Shown here piece by piece: positions 25,476 through 34,483 of a stretch of 64,000 nucleotides of DNA. Numbering within the stretch: the first letter of the stretch is position 1; each line of letters begins with the position of its first letter. The position numbers and the translations under genes are program-made. Location: the NCBI GenBank assembly GCA_030158665.1, contig JAOASM010000007.1:1-64000 (forward strand), given 5' to 3'. This DNA is from Sediminibacterium sp. (lineage in GTDB: Bacteria; Bacteroidota; Bacteroidia; Chitinophagales; Chitinophagaceae). The notes beneath the pieces were generated by a model. It was not told the origin of the DNA. It saw only the letters and a program-made list of their open reading frames with translations, and did not search any database.

Positions 25476-27101
25476 TTAAAAAATAAACTTAGTACTTAAG
25501 AAGTTTGAATGCTGAGAGGATACTATGTCATTGATGATGTGTTTGTTTTCCTCGGTTAATTTTGCAGCTACTAAAGATCTAATAGAAAAAGATCTTAATG
25601 CATCCACCACAGACAAAGTGCCTTCTGCACTATCTTTTCTTCCAGTGAATGGGAAACTATCAGGTCCTCTTTGACATTGGCAGTTGATATTCACCCTACT
25701 TACTTGATTCACCAATGGATCAATCAAGCTAGCCAGCTCAGATTTATTTTTTGAGAACAAACTAACCTGCTGACCATGTGTTGATTCAATGATATATTGT
25801 ATTGGTTCTTCAATATCGTCAAATGGTATCACTGGGATGATTGGACCAAACTGCTCCTCGGTGTATATTTTCATTTTATGATTCACTGGGAATAAGATTG
25901 CTGGATAGAAAAAAGTTTCTTTAATTGTTCCGCCATTCTCGTTCATCACAGTTGCTCCATGTAATTTTGCATCTTCAATTAAATCATTCAAATAAGCCGG
26001 CTTACCAGGTTCTGGAAGTGGTGTTAATGTCACTCCTTTTTCCCAAGGCAATCCAAATTGCAATTTTGCAACCTGCTCTTTCAACAATTCAATATATTCA
26101 TTGGCAACCGATTGATGTACAAAAATAGTTTTCAGTGCCGTACATCTTTGGCCGTTGAATGAAAGTGCACCTAATACAGTTTCTTGAACTGCTAATTTTA
26201 TATCTGCATCCTTAGTGACAATCGCTGCATTTTTTGCATCTAATCCTAAAATGGCCCTTAATCTGTTGACTTTCGGATGTAACTTTTTTAATTGATTTGC
26301 CACTTTACTAGAACCAATCAAAGTCAATACGTTGATTTTACCAGACTCCATTAATGGTGGGATAATTACATTTCCTCTTCCATAAATCGTATTCACCACA
26401 CCTTTAGGGAAACATGTTTTAAACGCTTCTAACATAGGATAATGCAATAAAGTACCATGCTTTGGTGCCTTAAACAATAAAGTATTACCCATGATGATTG
26501 CAGGGATCAAAGTAGTGAATGTTTCATTTAATGGATAGTTAAATGGACCCATACACAAGACAACTCCCAATGGCGATCTTCTTATTTGTGCCACTATCCC
26601 TTGTTCTATAGTAAATCTGGATGAGTCTCTGTCAATATCCTTTAATGCTTCGATGGTAGCATAAATGTATTCAACTGTTCTGTCAAACTCTTTTTCAGAG
26701 TCAGCATAAGTTTTACCAATTTCCCACATAATCAATTTCACTACTATTTCTTTTTGCGCTAACATTTTCGTGATAAAATGTTCAACACAATGTATTCTTT
26801 GTGCAACAGACATAGTTGGCCACTCTCCTCTTCCATCATTATAAGCATTACAGGCTGCGTCTAATGCAATTTTAGCCTCCTTCTCTGTACAGACAGGATA
26901 GGACCCTATTTTAATACGCTGAACACCTTCCGCAGTATGCATACATATTGGTGAAAAAACTTCATGGGTTGGGCCATCCCAAGTAACTAACTCACCATCA
27001 GATAGATAGGTCTTTTGCTCAATCAGTTCTGGCAATACAAATGCATCCGGTATTGCCTTTTTTTCTATAATCAAATGATCAAGCTGCTCTTGAAAAGTCA
27101 T
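25476..27101 (-). CDS. GapN-like aldehyde dehydrogenase (NADP-dependent GAPDH type)
   Basis: A 541-residue aldehyde dehydrogenase resembling non-phosphorylating, NADP-dependent glyceraldehyde-3-phosphate dehydrogenase. It has the oxyanion Asn188 in GPFNYP and the nucleophile Cys320 in FNGQRCT. The usual ELGGK block, whose Glu is the general base, reads LGLDAKN at 285-291, so the Glu position is Gly286. The missing base could mean a different acceptor, or a base supplied elsewhere, as in some Bacteroidota relatives. It is a single gene; the kbl terminator lies upstream. Confidence 0.8.
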   Translation of the reverse strand: MTFQEQLDHLIIEKKAIPDAFVLPELIEQKTYLSDGELVTWDGPTHEVFSPICMHTAEGVQRIKIGSYPVCTEKEAKIALDAACNAYNDGRGEWPTMSVAQRIHCVEHFITKMLAQKEIVVKLIMWEIGKTYADSEKEFDRTVEYIYATIEALKDIDRDSSRFTIEQGIVAQIRRSPLGVVLCMGPFNYPLNETFTTLIPAIIMGNTLLFKAPKHGTLLHYPMLEAFKTCFPKGVVNTIYGRGNVIIPPLMESGKINVLTLIGSSKVANQLKKLHPKVNRLRAILGLDAKNAAIVTKDADIKLAVQETVLGALSFNGQRCTALKTIFVHQSVANEYIELLKEQVAKLQFGLPWEKGVTLTPLPEPGKPAYLNDLIEDAKLHGATVMNENGGTIKETFFYPAILFPVNHKMKIYTEEQFGPIIPVIPFDDIEEPIQYIIESTHGQQVSLFSKNKSELASLIDPLVNQVSRVNINCQCQRGPDSFPFTGRKDSAEGTLSVVDALRSFSIRSLVAAKLTEENKHIINDIVSSQHSNFLSTKFIF

Positions 27102-27199
27102 AATGTTTCTTTTAATATAATGTATAACAAAAATTCCTACTTATTGTTGGATTGATAATAATATTAAAACAACTGTATTATAATTTAAGTTGTTAAAAC

Positions 27200-27236
27200 A
27201 AAAAGGGTTTACGACAATATATCGTAAACCCTTTTT
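27200..27236 (-). terminator. Bidirectional-looking terminator
   Basis: GGGTTTACGA (27205-27214) pairs perfectly with TCGTAAACCC (27222-27231), with A-run and T-run flanks. On the minus strand it ends the tdh-kbl transcript and separates it from the GapN-like gene. Confidence 0.88.
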
Positions 27237-27252
27237 GTTTTCCAGGTATGAG

Positions 27253-28449
27253 CTATTTTATAACGCCTAATTCCTTACCCACTTCTACAAATGCTTCAAT
27301 GGCTTTATCTAAATGAGCCCTGGTGTGCGCTGCAGATATTTGTACACGTATTCTTGCTTGACCCTTTGCTACCACTGGATAGTAAAAGCCTATAACATAA
27401 ATACCCTTCTCTAATAATTTTTCTGCCATTTTTTGAGATACCACCGCGTCATATAACATAATTGGAATAATAGGATGTGTACCTGGCTTGATATCAAAAC
27501 CTGCAGCTGTAATTTTTTCTCTAAAATATTTTGTATTTTCTTCTAAAGTATCTCTTAGTGCTGTTGTTTGTGATAACAAATCAAAGACTGCAATAGAAGC
27601 TCCAGTTATGGATGGCGCTAATGTGTTTGAAAATAAATAAGGTCTTGAACGTTGTCTTAATAAATCGATGATTTCTTTTTTGCCCGAGGTGAATCCACCA
27701 GATGCGCCACCTAAAGCTTTACCCAATGTGCCCGTAATAATATCTACTCTTCCCATCACCCCTTTTAATTCGTGCACACCTCTTCCTGTTTTTCCTAAGA
27801 ATCCTGTTGAATGACATTCATCTGTCATTACCAAGGCTTCATATTTTTCGGCCAACGCTACAATCTTATCCAATTGTGCGATAGTGCCATCCATTGAAAA
27901 TGCGCCATCCGTTACAATAATTTTTTGTACTGCACCAGCTGCAATCGCTTCTTTTAATTTCGCTTCTAAGTCCTCCATTGAATTATGCTCATATCGATAC
28001 CTCATAGACTTTGTAAGTCTTACGCCATCAATAATAGATGCATGGTTTAAGGAGTCAGAAATGATGGCATCTTTTTCGCCAAACAATGGTTCAAAAACAC
28101 CACCGTTTGCGTCAAATGCTGCCGCGTATAATATGGTATCTTCTGTTCCTAAGAAGGTAGAAATTTTTTCTTCTAATGTTTTATGAATATCCTGTGTGCC
28201 ACAAATAAAACGTACCGATGATAAACCAAATCCATGGGAATCAATCGCAGCCTTTGCAGCTTCAATCACTTTTGGATGAGAGGACAAACCCAGATAATTA
28301 TTCGCACAAAAATTCAATACTTGTTGGCCACCTTGTATTGTAATTTCAGCTCCTTGAGGCGAAGTAATAATTCTTTCTTTTTTATACAATCCAGCTTCTT
28401 TAATCGCTTCTAATTCCTTTGTTAAAAATGGTTTAAATTGATCGTACAT
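27253..28449 (-). CDS. kbl: Glycine C-acetyltransferase (2-amino-3-ketobutyrate CoA ligase)
   Basis: A 398-residue PLP enzyme of the alpha-oxoamine synthase family. Features are FCANNYLGLSSHP near residue 46, the NHASIIDG segment near 138, the catalytic TDECHSTG near 208, and the PLP lysine in GTLGKALGGASGG near 240. It splits 2-amino-3-ketobutyrate into glycine and acetyl-CoA. The threonine dehydrogenase gene lies 5 bases upstream, so the two form the threonine-to-glycine pathway. Confidence 0.95.
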   Translation of the reverse strand: MYDQFKPFLTKELEAIKEAGLYKKERIITSPQGAEITIQGGQQVLNFCANNYLGLSSHPKVIEAAKAAIDSHGFGLSSVRFICGTQDIHKTLEEKISTFLGTEDTILYAAAFDANGGVFEPLFGEKDAIISDSLNHASIIDGVRLTKSMRYRYEHNSMEDLEAKLKEAIAAGAVQKIIVTDGAFSMDGTIAQLDKIVALAEKYEALVMTDECHSTGFLGKTGRGVHELKGVMGRVDIITGTLGKALGGASGGFTSGKKEIIDLLRQRSRPYLFSNTLAPSITGASIAVFDLLSQTTALRDTLEENTKYFREKITAAGFDIKPGTHPIIPIMLYDAVVSQKMAEKLLEKGIYVIGFYYPVVAKGQARIRVQISAAHTRAHLDKAIEAFVEVGKELGVIK

Positions 28450-28454
28450 ATCAT

Positions 28455-29417
28455 TTATTTATTCAGGTTGTAATTAAAATATTTTGGCAAATTATCTACA
28501 ATAGTTGCTGTCATTGCCTTTAAATCATATTGAGGTTGCCATTTCCAGTCTGCTTTTGCACAACTATCATCAATACTTCTTGGCCAACTGTCTGCAATTT
28601 GTTGTCTAAAATCTGGCTGATACTCAATTTCAAAATTCGGAAAATACGGCAATAAACTTTGATAAATTTCATCTGGAGAAAAACTCATTCCTGAAATATT
28701 ATAACTAGTTCTTACACTTATATTTTCTTTTGGTGCATCCATTAATTGTAGCGTGGCATGAATGGCATCATCCATATACATCATTGGTAAATAAGATTGC
28801 GCATTCAAAAAACAGGTAAATTTTTCTGCATTCACGGCTTTGTGATAAATGTCAACCGCATAGTCAGTTGTTCCACCTCCAGCCAATGATTTATATCCAA
28901 TTAAACCAGGATATCTAATGCTTCTAACATCCACTCCATATTTATTGTAATAATATTCACACCAATGTTCCCCTGCTAATTTTGAAATGCCATATACTGT
29001 ATTAGGATCCTTAAATGCTTTTTGAGGGGTATGGTCTTTGTCAGAGTTTGGGCCAAACACAGCGATCGAACTTGGCCAAAATACTTTATCTATTTTGTGT
29101 TCACGTGCTACTTCCAATACATTCAATAAGCCACCCATATTCAGATCCCATGCTTGAACAGGATTCTTTTCTCCCAAAGCAGATAAGATTGCTGCTAAAT
29201 GATAAATTTGAGAAACCCCCTCCTTTGACACAATCAAGTCCAAAGCGGCTTTATCCATCACATTTAAGGTCTGAAAAGCACAATAGTCAAACTTTACTTT
29301 TGCAGCATCTTGAAAATCAGTTGCAATCACGGCGTCATTTCCGTGTTTATCTGCCAATGCTTTTGTGAGTTCTGTGCCCAATTGTCCGCCCGCACCAATG
29401 ACTAGAATCTTGCCCAT
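28455..29417 (-). CDS. L-threonine 3-dehydrogenase (epimerase-like, NAD)
   Basis: A 320-residue extended short-chain dehydrogenase. I start at 29417 because MGKILVIGAGGQLGTELTKAL places the GxGGxxG NAD motif at the N-terminus; the 18 upstream codons to 29471 do not fit. A catalytic YGISKLAGE (Tyr-x3-Lys) block lies near residue 140. This type of NAD-dependent threonine dehydrogenase is typical of Bacteroidota. It oxidises threonine to 2-amino-3-ketobutyrate, which kbl (5 bases downstream) cleaves. Confidence 0.93.
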   Translation of the reverse strand: MGKILVIGAGGQLGTELTKALADKHGNDAVIATDFQDAAKVKFDYCAFQTLNVMDKAALDLIVSKEGVSQIYHLAAILSALGEKNPVQAWDLNMGGLLNVLEVAREHKIDKVFWPSSIAVFGPNSDKDHTPQKAFKDPNTVYGISKLAGEHWCEYYYNKYGVDVRSIRYPGLIGYKSLAGGGTTDYAVDIYHKAVNAEKFTCFLNAQSYLPMMYMDDAIHATLQLMDAPKENISVRTSYNISGMSFSPDEIYQSLLPYFPNFEIEYQPDFRQQIADSWPRSIDDSCAKADWKWQPQYDLKAMTATIVDNLPKYFNYNLNK

Positions 29418-29599
29418 TAAACTAATGTTTGTTTGTGGATGTGAAATTAGCTCATTCTCTGAAAACCTCAAACTTAAATTGAACGTATATTCCTATAAAT
29501 CATCTATTACAGGATCTATGGCCGCCATCTTATTAATATCCTGTTAAGATTGAGAATAATTAGGCAAAAGTAAGTTTCTAATGTAATTTTGTTTCCTAC

Positions 29600-30040
29600 A
29601 TGCAAAAAACGAACTCAGTTGAAAAAATGCAACTTATGAAAGGTATGCAACATATGAAATCGACCAATTTTCGTTTTATAAGTATGCTATTAATCGCATT
29701 CTTACTTCAGCATTTTTCTTTTGCAACTTTACAAAATTCATTAGGGTTTTCAAAACTAAATTCAGGGACAGTATTGAATAGCTATTTTGAAAAAGGCACT
29801 GTTGCCCATCAGAATAGTCAATTAGATATTTTCATTGAATCTGAATCCGAAGATGAGGATGAATTACATAATATACCTGTCTATTTGAAGGGATTCATTT
29901 CAAATCATAGTCATTTCAAATCGCTTCACTACACAGGTTTTGTCAATACCTTATATTTAAGATTAGCTTCTTCTAATCTACTCAAAGTTGAACTTCCCTA
30001 CTTTATACTCTACCATGCTTGGAAGAGTGACTTATCCTAA
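29600..30040 (+). CDS. Small exported protein of unknown function before the RND operon
   Basis: Up to 146 residues; several in-frame Met codons make the start uncertain, and 29654 (MKSTNFRFISMLL) gives the tidiest signal peptide, cleaved after SFA. The mature part has an acidic cluster ESESEDEDE and no recognised domain. It precedes the adaptor gene of an RND efflux system by about 100 bases on the same strand, so it may be part of that operon. This link is inference. Confidence 0.5.
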   Translation: MQKTNSVEKMQLMKGMQHMKSTNFRFISMLLIAFLLQHFSFATLQNSLGFSKLNSGTVLNSYFEKGTVAHQNSQLDIFIESESEDEDELHNIPVYLKGFISNHSHFKSLHYTGFVNTLYLRLASSNLLKVELPYFILYHAWKSDLS

Positions 30041-30144
30041 TCTTGTTTTTATCTATCGCAGTTAATATTGCGTCATAGCTTACAGGCAATACGATGTCTG
30101 TATATTTCTATTCTTGTATTTACATAACCATTCAAATAAAATTA

Positions 30145-31230
30145 ATGAGAGGAAAACTAATCGTTGCCATGTCGGCGACTATCATGCTTTTTGCATCCTG
30201 TGCACAGCATGAAACAGAAACGGAAAAAGAAGCCACATTCGCTGTTACTAGCCCATTGCAGATTGACACCACTATTTATAAAGAATATGTGGCGCAGATT
30301 CATTCAGCTAATCATATCGAACTTAGATCACAAGAAAAAGGATATTTAGATAAGATTTTTGTTGACGAAGGACAGTTTGTTAAAAAAGGGCAATTGATGT
30401 TTAAATTAATGCCAGCAATTTATGAAGCAGAAGTTGCAAAAGCAAAAGCAGAATTAAACTTTGCAGAGATTGAATATAAAAACACTAAGGGCTTAGCAGA
30501 TAACAAAGTTGTTTCACTGAGTGAACTAGCCTTGGCGAAAGCTAAGTTAGATAAGGCTAAAGCAGAATTACTACTTGCACAAACGCATCTTGGCTTTACT
30601 GAAATTCGTGCGCCATTCGATGGGATTATGGATAAATTTCATACGCGACTTGGGAGCTTAGTTGACGAAGGAGAGTTACTAACAAGCCTTTCAGATAATA
30701 GTAAAATGTGGGTTTACTTTAACGTAGCAGAAGCAGAATATTTGGATTTTATTCAAAAAGTAAAATCCAAAGAAAAGCAAAAAGTTTTATTGCAGATGGC
30801 CAATAAAGCACTCTTTGAATCAGCTGGATATGTTGAAACAATAGAAGCAGATTTCAATAATGAAACTGGAAATATTGCATTTAGAGCTGCTTTCCCTAAT
30901 CCAAAAAGAATACTTCGACATGGAGAAACAGGCAATATCATGATGCCGATTCAATTAAAAAATGCAATCATTATTCCACAAAAATCCACGTTTGATGTAT
31001 TGGATAAAAAGTATGTATATGTAGTAGATGAAAAAGGAGTGATTACATCTAGTCAAATTACGATTGCCCAAGAAATACCACACTTCTATATCCTTGCAAC
31101 TGGATTAAAAACAACAGATAAAATTCTTTTAGAAGGATTGGGTAAAGTTAAAAACAACGAAAAAATCAAGTACAACTTTGTTTCTCTTGAAAAAGAATTC
31201 GCTGAAATCAAAAACATTCACGCCGAATAA
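30145..31230 (+). CDS. RND efflux periplasmic adaptor (membrane fusion protein)
   Basis: A 361-residue lipoprotein. I start at 30145 because MRGKLIVAMSATIMLFASC gives a lipoprotein signal (Cys19). The adaptor layout is complete: biotinyl-lipoyl halves (RSQEKGYLDKIFVDEGQFVKKGQ, and IRAPFDGIMDKFHTRLGSLVDEGE), an alpha-hairpin between them and beta-barrel/membrane-proximal domains after. It links the inner-membrane pump at 31253 to the outer-membrane channel at 34473. The three are consecutive on one strand. Confidence 0.93.
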   Translation: MRGKLIVAMSATIMLFASCAQHETETEKEATFAVTSPLQIDTTIYKEYVAQIHSANHIELRSQEKGYLDKIFVDEGQFVKKGQLMFKLMPAIYEAEVAKAKAELNFAEIEYKNTKGLADNKVVSLSELALAKAKLDKAKAELLLAQTHLGFTEIRAPFDGIMDKFHTRLGSLVDEGELLTSLSDNSKMWVYFNVAEAEYLDFIQKVKSKEKQKVLLQMANKALFESAGYVETIEADFNNETGNIAFRAAFPNPKRILRHGETGNIMMPIQLKNAIIIPQKSTFDVLDKKYVYVVDEKGVITSSQITIAQEIPHFYILATGLKTTDKILLEGLGKVKNNEKIKYNFVSLEKEFAEIKNIHAE

Positions 31231-31252
31231 AGGCAAGAAAAAATAAACAATA

Positions 31253-34200
31253 ATGTTTAAAAATTTTATAAAAAGACCTGTTCTGGCCATTGCATTATCC
31301 TTAGCAATTGTCTTTACAGGAATCATAGCAATCACAAAGTCTCCGATTGCACAATTTCCTGAAATCGCTCCACCGAGAGTCAATATCTTTATTGAATTTC
31401 CTGGATCGAATGCAGATGTGTTGGTAAAATCAACCTTAACGATTTTAGAACGTGCTATCAATGGAGTGCAAGGTATGCAGTATATGCTGTCTGACGCAAC
31501 CAGTGCAAGTGAAGCAAGTATCGAAGTTATTTTTGAGCCAGGAACAGATCCTACACTTGCGGCTGTAAGGGTAAAATCAAGGGTAGATCAAGTCATGACC
31601 AATCTTCCACCTCTTGTACAACGTGAAGGAGTGATTATATCACCAATGCAACCGAGCATGTTGATGTACTTAAACCTATATAGCAAGGACAACAGCGTTG
31701 ATGAGAAATTTCTATTCAACTATGCCAATACCTTTATTCTACCAGAATTACAACGTATCAAAGGAATGGGACTTGCTCAAGCAATTGGTAGTCGTTCCTT
31801 TGCAATTCGTGTTTGGTTGAATCCGGAACGAATGAGGGCATATAATATTTCTGCAAAAGATGTCTTACAATCCATAGATGAGCAGAGTGTGTTAGCCAGA
31901 CCTGGTCGTGTGGGTTTAAGCTCTGGTAAGACTGCCCAGTCGCAGGAATATGTATTCACCTATAAGGGTTGGTATAATACACCCGAACAATATGACAATA
32001 TTATTGTCAGAGCAAATTCGGATGGCGAGATTTTGAAATTAAAAGATATTGCAAAAGTCGAGGTAGGTTCTGAGTTTGTAGATATCTATTCCAATAAAGA
32101 TGGGCATCCTTCTGCCTCCTTGGTATTAAAACAAAATCCAGGAAGCAATGCTAAAATTGTAATTGATGATGTCAAAACAAAATTGGAAGAGCTAAGGAAA
32201 GATTTTCCACCTGGGATTGATTTTGAAATCAACTATGATGTATCCAAATTTGTAGATGCTTCGATAGAAAAAGTATTGCATACATTATTGGAAGCATTTT
32301 TACTAGTTGCTTTTGTAGTATTTATTTTTCTAGGCGACTGGCGTTCTACATTTATCCCAATTTTAGCTGTACCAGTATCCTTAATTGGCGCTTTTGTGAT
32401 TATGAATGCATTTGGCATTAGTATTAACCTCATTACATTATTTGCGCTCGTATTAGCCATTGGTGTGGTGGTTGATGACGCGATTGTAGTAGTGGAAGCT
32501 GTTCACGTTAAAATGGAAGAAGAAAACATATCTCCTTACGCAGCAGTACAAAAAGTAGTGAAAGAAATTAGTGGAGCAATTATTGCAATTACATTGGTCA
32601 TGACATCTGTATTTATTCCTGTTACATTTATGACCGGACCTGTAGGTGTACTATACCGTCAATTCTCTATCACTATGGCAAGTGCAATTGTGATTTCAGG
32701 ATTTGTGGCTTTAACACTAACTCCAGTATTGTGTGCAATTCTACTTAAGAATACACATGGAAAACCAAAGAAAAAATCACTTGTCAATCTTTTCTTAAAC
32801 TGGTTCAATAAAACCTTTGATCGTGCAACTGGGAAATATGAGCGATTCCTTAGTTTAATTGTAAACAGAAAAACACTTACGTTTGGCATTTTAATTGCAT
32901 TTGGATTTGGGATCATGGGCGTGAATAAAGTCCTTCCTGCAGGATTTATTCCAAATGAAGATCAAGGGCAGATTTATGCGATTATTCAAACACCTCCAGG
33001 TACTACATTAGAGCGCACCAATGAAATTTCAAAAAAACTTCAACTACTAGCGAAACAAGTAGAAGGGGTTTCTTCAGTCACCTCTTTAGCGGGTTATGAA
33101 ATTCTTACAGAAGGTCGCGGATCAAATGCAGGTACTTGTTTGATCAACTTAAAAGATTGGTCAGAAAGAAAACATAATGTTAAAGAAGTGATCTTGGAAT
33201 TAGAAGAAAAATCTAAAGATTTACCCGCAAATATCGAATACTTTGAGCCACCAGCTGTTCCTGGATATGGTACTTCTGATGGATTCTCATTACGTTTATT
33301 GGATAAAGGAAGTGATGTAGATTATCAAGAATTTGACAAAGTCAATACAGAATTTGTTGAAGCGTTAAAAAAACGTAAGGAGCTAAGTGGATTGTTTGCG
33401 TTTTATTCTGCAAAATATCCTCAATACGAAATATTCATTGACAATAGTTTAGCCATGCAGAAGGGCGTGTCAATAGGTGAAGCAATGGAAAATCTAAACA
33501 TAATGGTTGGTAGTACTTATGAGCAAGGATTTATTCGTTTTAATAATTACTATAAAGTATATACGCAAGCCGCTCCAGAATTCAGAAAACAACCATCAGA
33601 CATCCTAAATATGTTCATTAAAAACGATCATGGTGAAATGGTGCCTTATTCTGCATTTATGAGCATCAAGAAAACTCAAGGTCCTAACGAAATCTCTAGA
33701 TATAATTTATACATCTCCTCTCTAATCAATGGTGTACCAACTAATGGTTATTCATCAGGTGACGCAATCAAGGCTATTAAAGAGGTTGCTGCAACATCAT
33801 TGCCAAGAGGATATGATATTGCATGGGAGGGTATTTCTTATGATGAATCAAGAAGAGGAAATGAAGCTTTATATATTTTCTTGGTAGTGATCTTCTTTGT
33901 GTACCTCATCTTATCAGCTCAATATGAAAGTTTTATTTTACCGATGGCGGTATTACTTTCGATTTTCCCTGGCGTTTTCGGATCCTTCTTTTTATTAAAA
34001 GCAATGCATTTATCAAATGATGTATATGCACAAATAGGACTGATTATGCTTGTAGGACTTTTAGGTAAAAACGCAGTGTTAATTGTTGAATTCGCTGTGC
34101 AAAAGCACAACCAAGGTGCAACAATTTTTGAGTCTGCAATTGCTGGAGCCAAGGCGCGATTCCGTCCAATCCTAATGACTTCATTTGCATTTATTGCAGG

Positions 34201-34483
34201 CTTGATCCCACTAGTTTTAGCAAAGGGACCAGGCGCAGTAGGCAATCATACTATTGGTGCATCTGCATTAGGAGGAATGTTATTTGGAACCATTTTTGGC
34301 GTGATTGTAATACCTGGACTGTATTACATTTTCGCAAAACTTCAGGAAGGAAGATCACTTATTAAAGGCGAGGATGTAAATCCATTAACTGAAAACTTTG
34401 TAGAAAGTGGAGAAGACTCAAGGCTGACTAAACAAATCAAAAATATCATCAAAAGAATAAGGAGGCATAAAAATGAAATATAA
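31253..34483 (+). CDS. RND multidrug efflux permease (HAE1 type)
   Basis: A 1076-residue inner-membrane pump of the AcrB/HAE1 family. The start FKNFIKRPVLAIALSLAIVFTGIIAI is typical, and the central transmembrane block has GVVVDDAIVVVEAV near residue 405, the intramembrane Asp pair that carries protons. The second half repeats the fold, with LVGLLGKNAVLIVEFA near 935. It begins 22 bases after the adaptor stop codon, and its end overlaps the outer-membrane channel gene by 11 bases. The drug range is unknown. Confidence 0.95.
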   Translation: MFKNFIKRPVLAIALSLAIVFTGIIAITKSPIAQFPEIAPPRVNIFIEFPGSNADVLVKSTLTILERAINGVQGMQYMLSDATSASEASIEVIFEPGTDPTLAAVRVKSRVDQVMTNLPPLVQREGVIISPMQPSMLMYLNLYSKDNSVDEKFLFNYANTFILPELQRIKGMGLAQAIGSRSFAIRVWLNPERMRAYNISAKDVLQSIDEQSVLARPGRVGLSSGKTAQSQEYVFTYKGWYNTPEQYDNIIVRANSDGEILKLKDIAKVEVGSEFVDIYSNKDGHPSASLVLKQNPGSNAKIVIDDVKTKLEELRKDFPPGIDFEINYDVSKFVDASIEKVLHTLLEAFLLVAFVVFIFLGDWRSTFIPILAVPVSLIGAFVIMNAFGISINLITLFALVLAIGVVVDDAIVVVEAVHVKMEEENISPYAAVQKVVKEISGAIIAITLVMTSVFIPVTFMTGPVGVLYRQFSITMASAIVISGFVALTLTPVLCAILLKNTHGKPKKKSLVNLFLNWFNKTFDRATGKYERFLSLIVNRKTLTFGILIAFGFGIMGVNKVLPAGFIPNEDQGQIYAIIQTPPGTTLERTNEISKKLQLLAKQVEGVSSVTSLAGYEILTEGRGSNAGTCLINLKDWSERKHNVKEVILELEEKSKDLPANIEYFEPPAVPGYGTSDGFSLRLLDKGSDVDYQEFDKVNTEFVEALKKRKELSGLFAFYSAKYPQYEIFIDNSLAMQKGVSIGEAMENLNIMVGSTYEQGFIRFNNYYKVYTQAAPEFRKQPSDILNMFIKNDHGEMVPYSAFMSIKKTQGPNEISRYNLYISSLINGVPTNGYSSGDAIKAIKEVAATSLPRGYDIAWEGISYDESRRGNEALYIFLVVIFFVYLILSAQYESFILPMAVLLSIFPGVFGSFFLLKAMHLSNDVYAQIGLIMLVGLLGKNAVLIVEFAVQKHNQGATIFESAIAGAKARFRPILMTSFAFIAGLIPLVLAKGPGAVGNHTIGASALGGMLFGTIFGVIVIPGLYYIFAKLQEGRSLIKGEDVNPLTENFVESGEDSRLTKQIKNIIKRIRRHKNEI

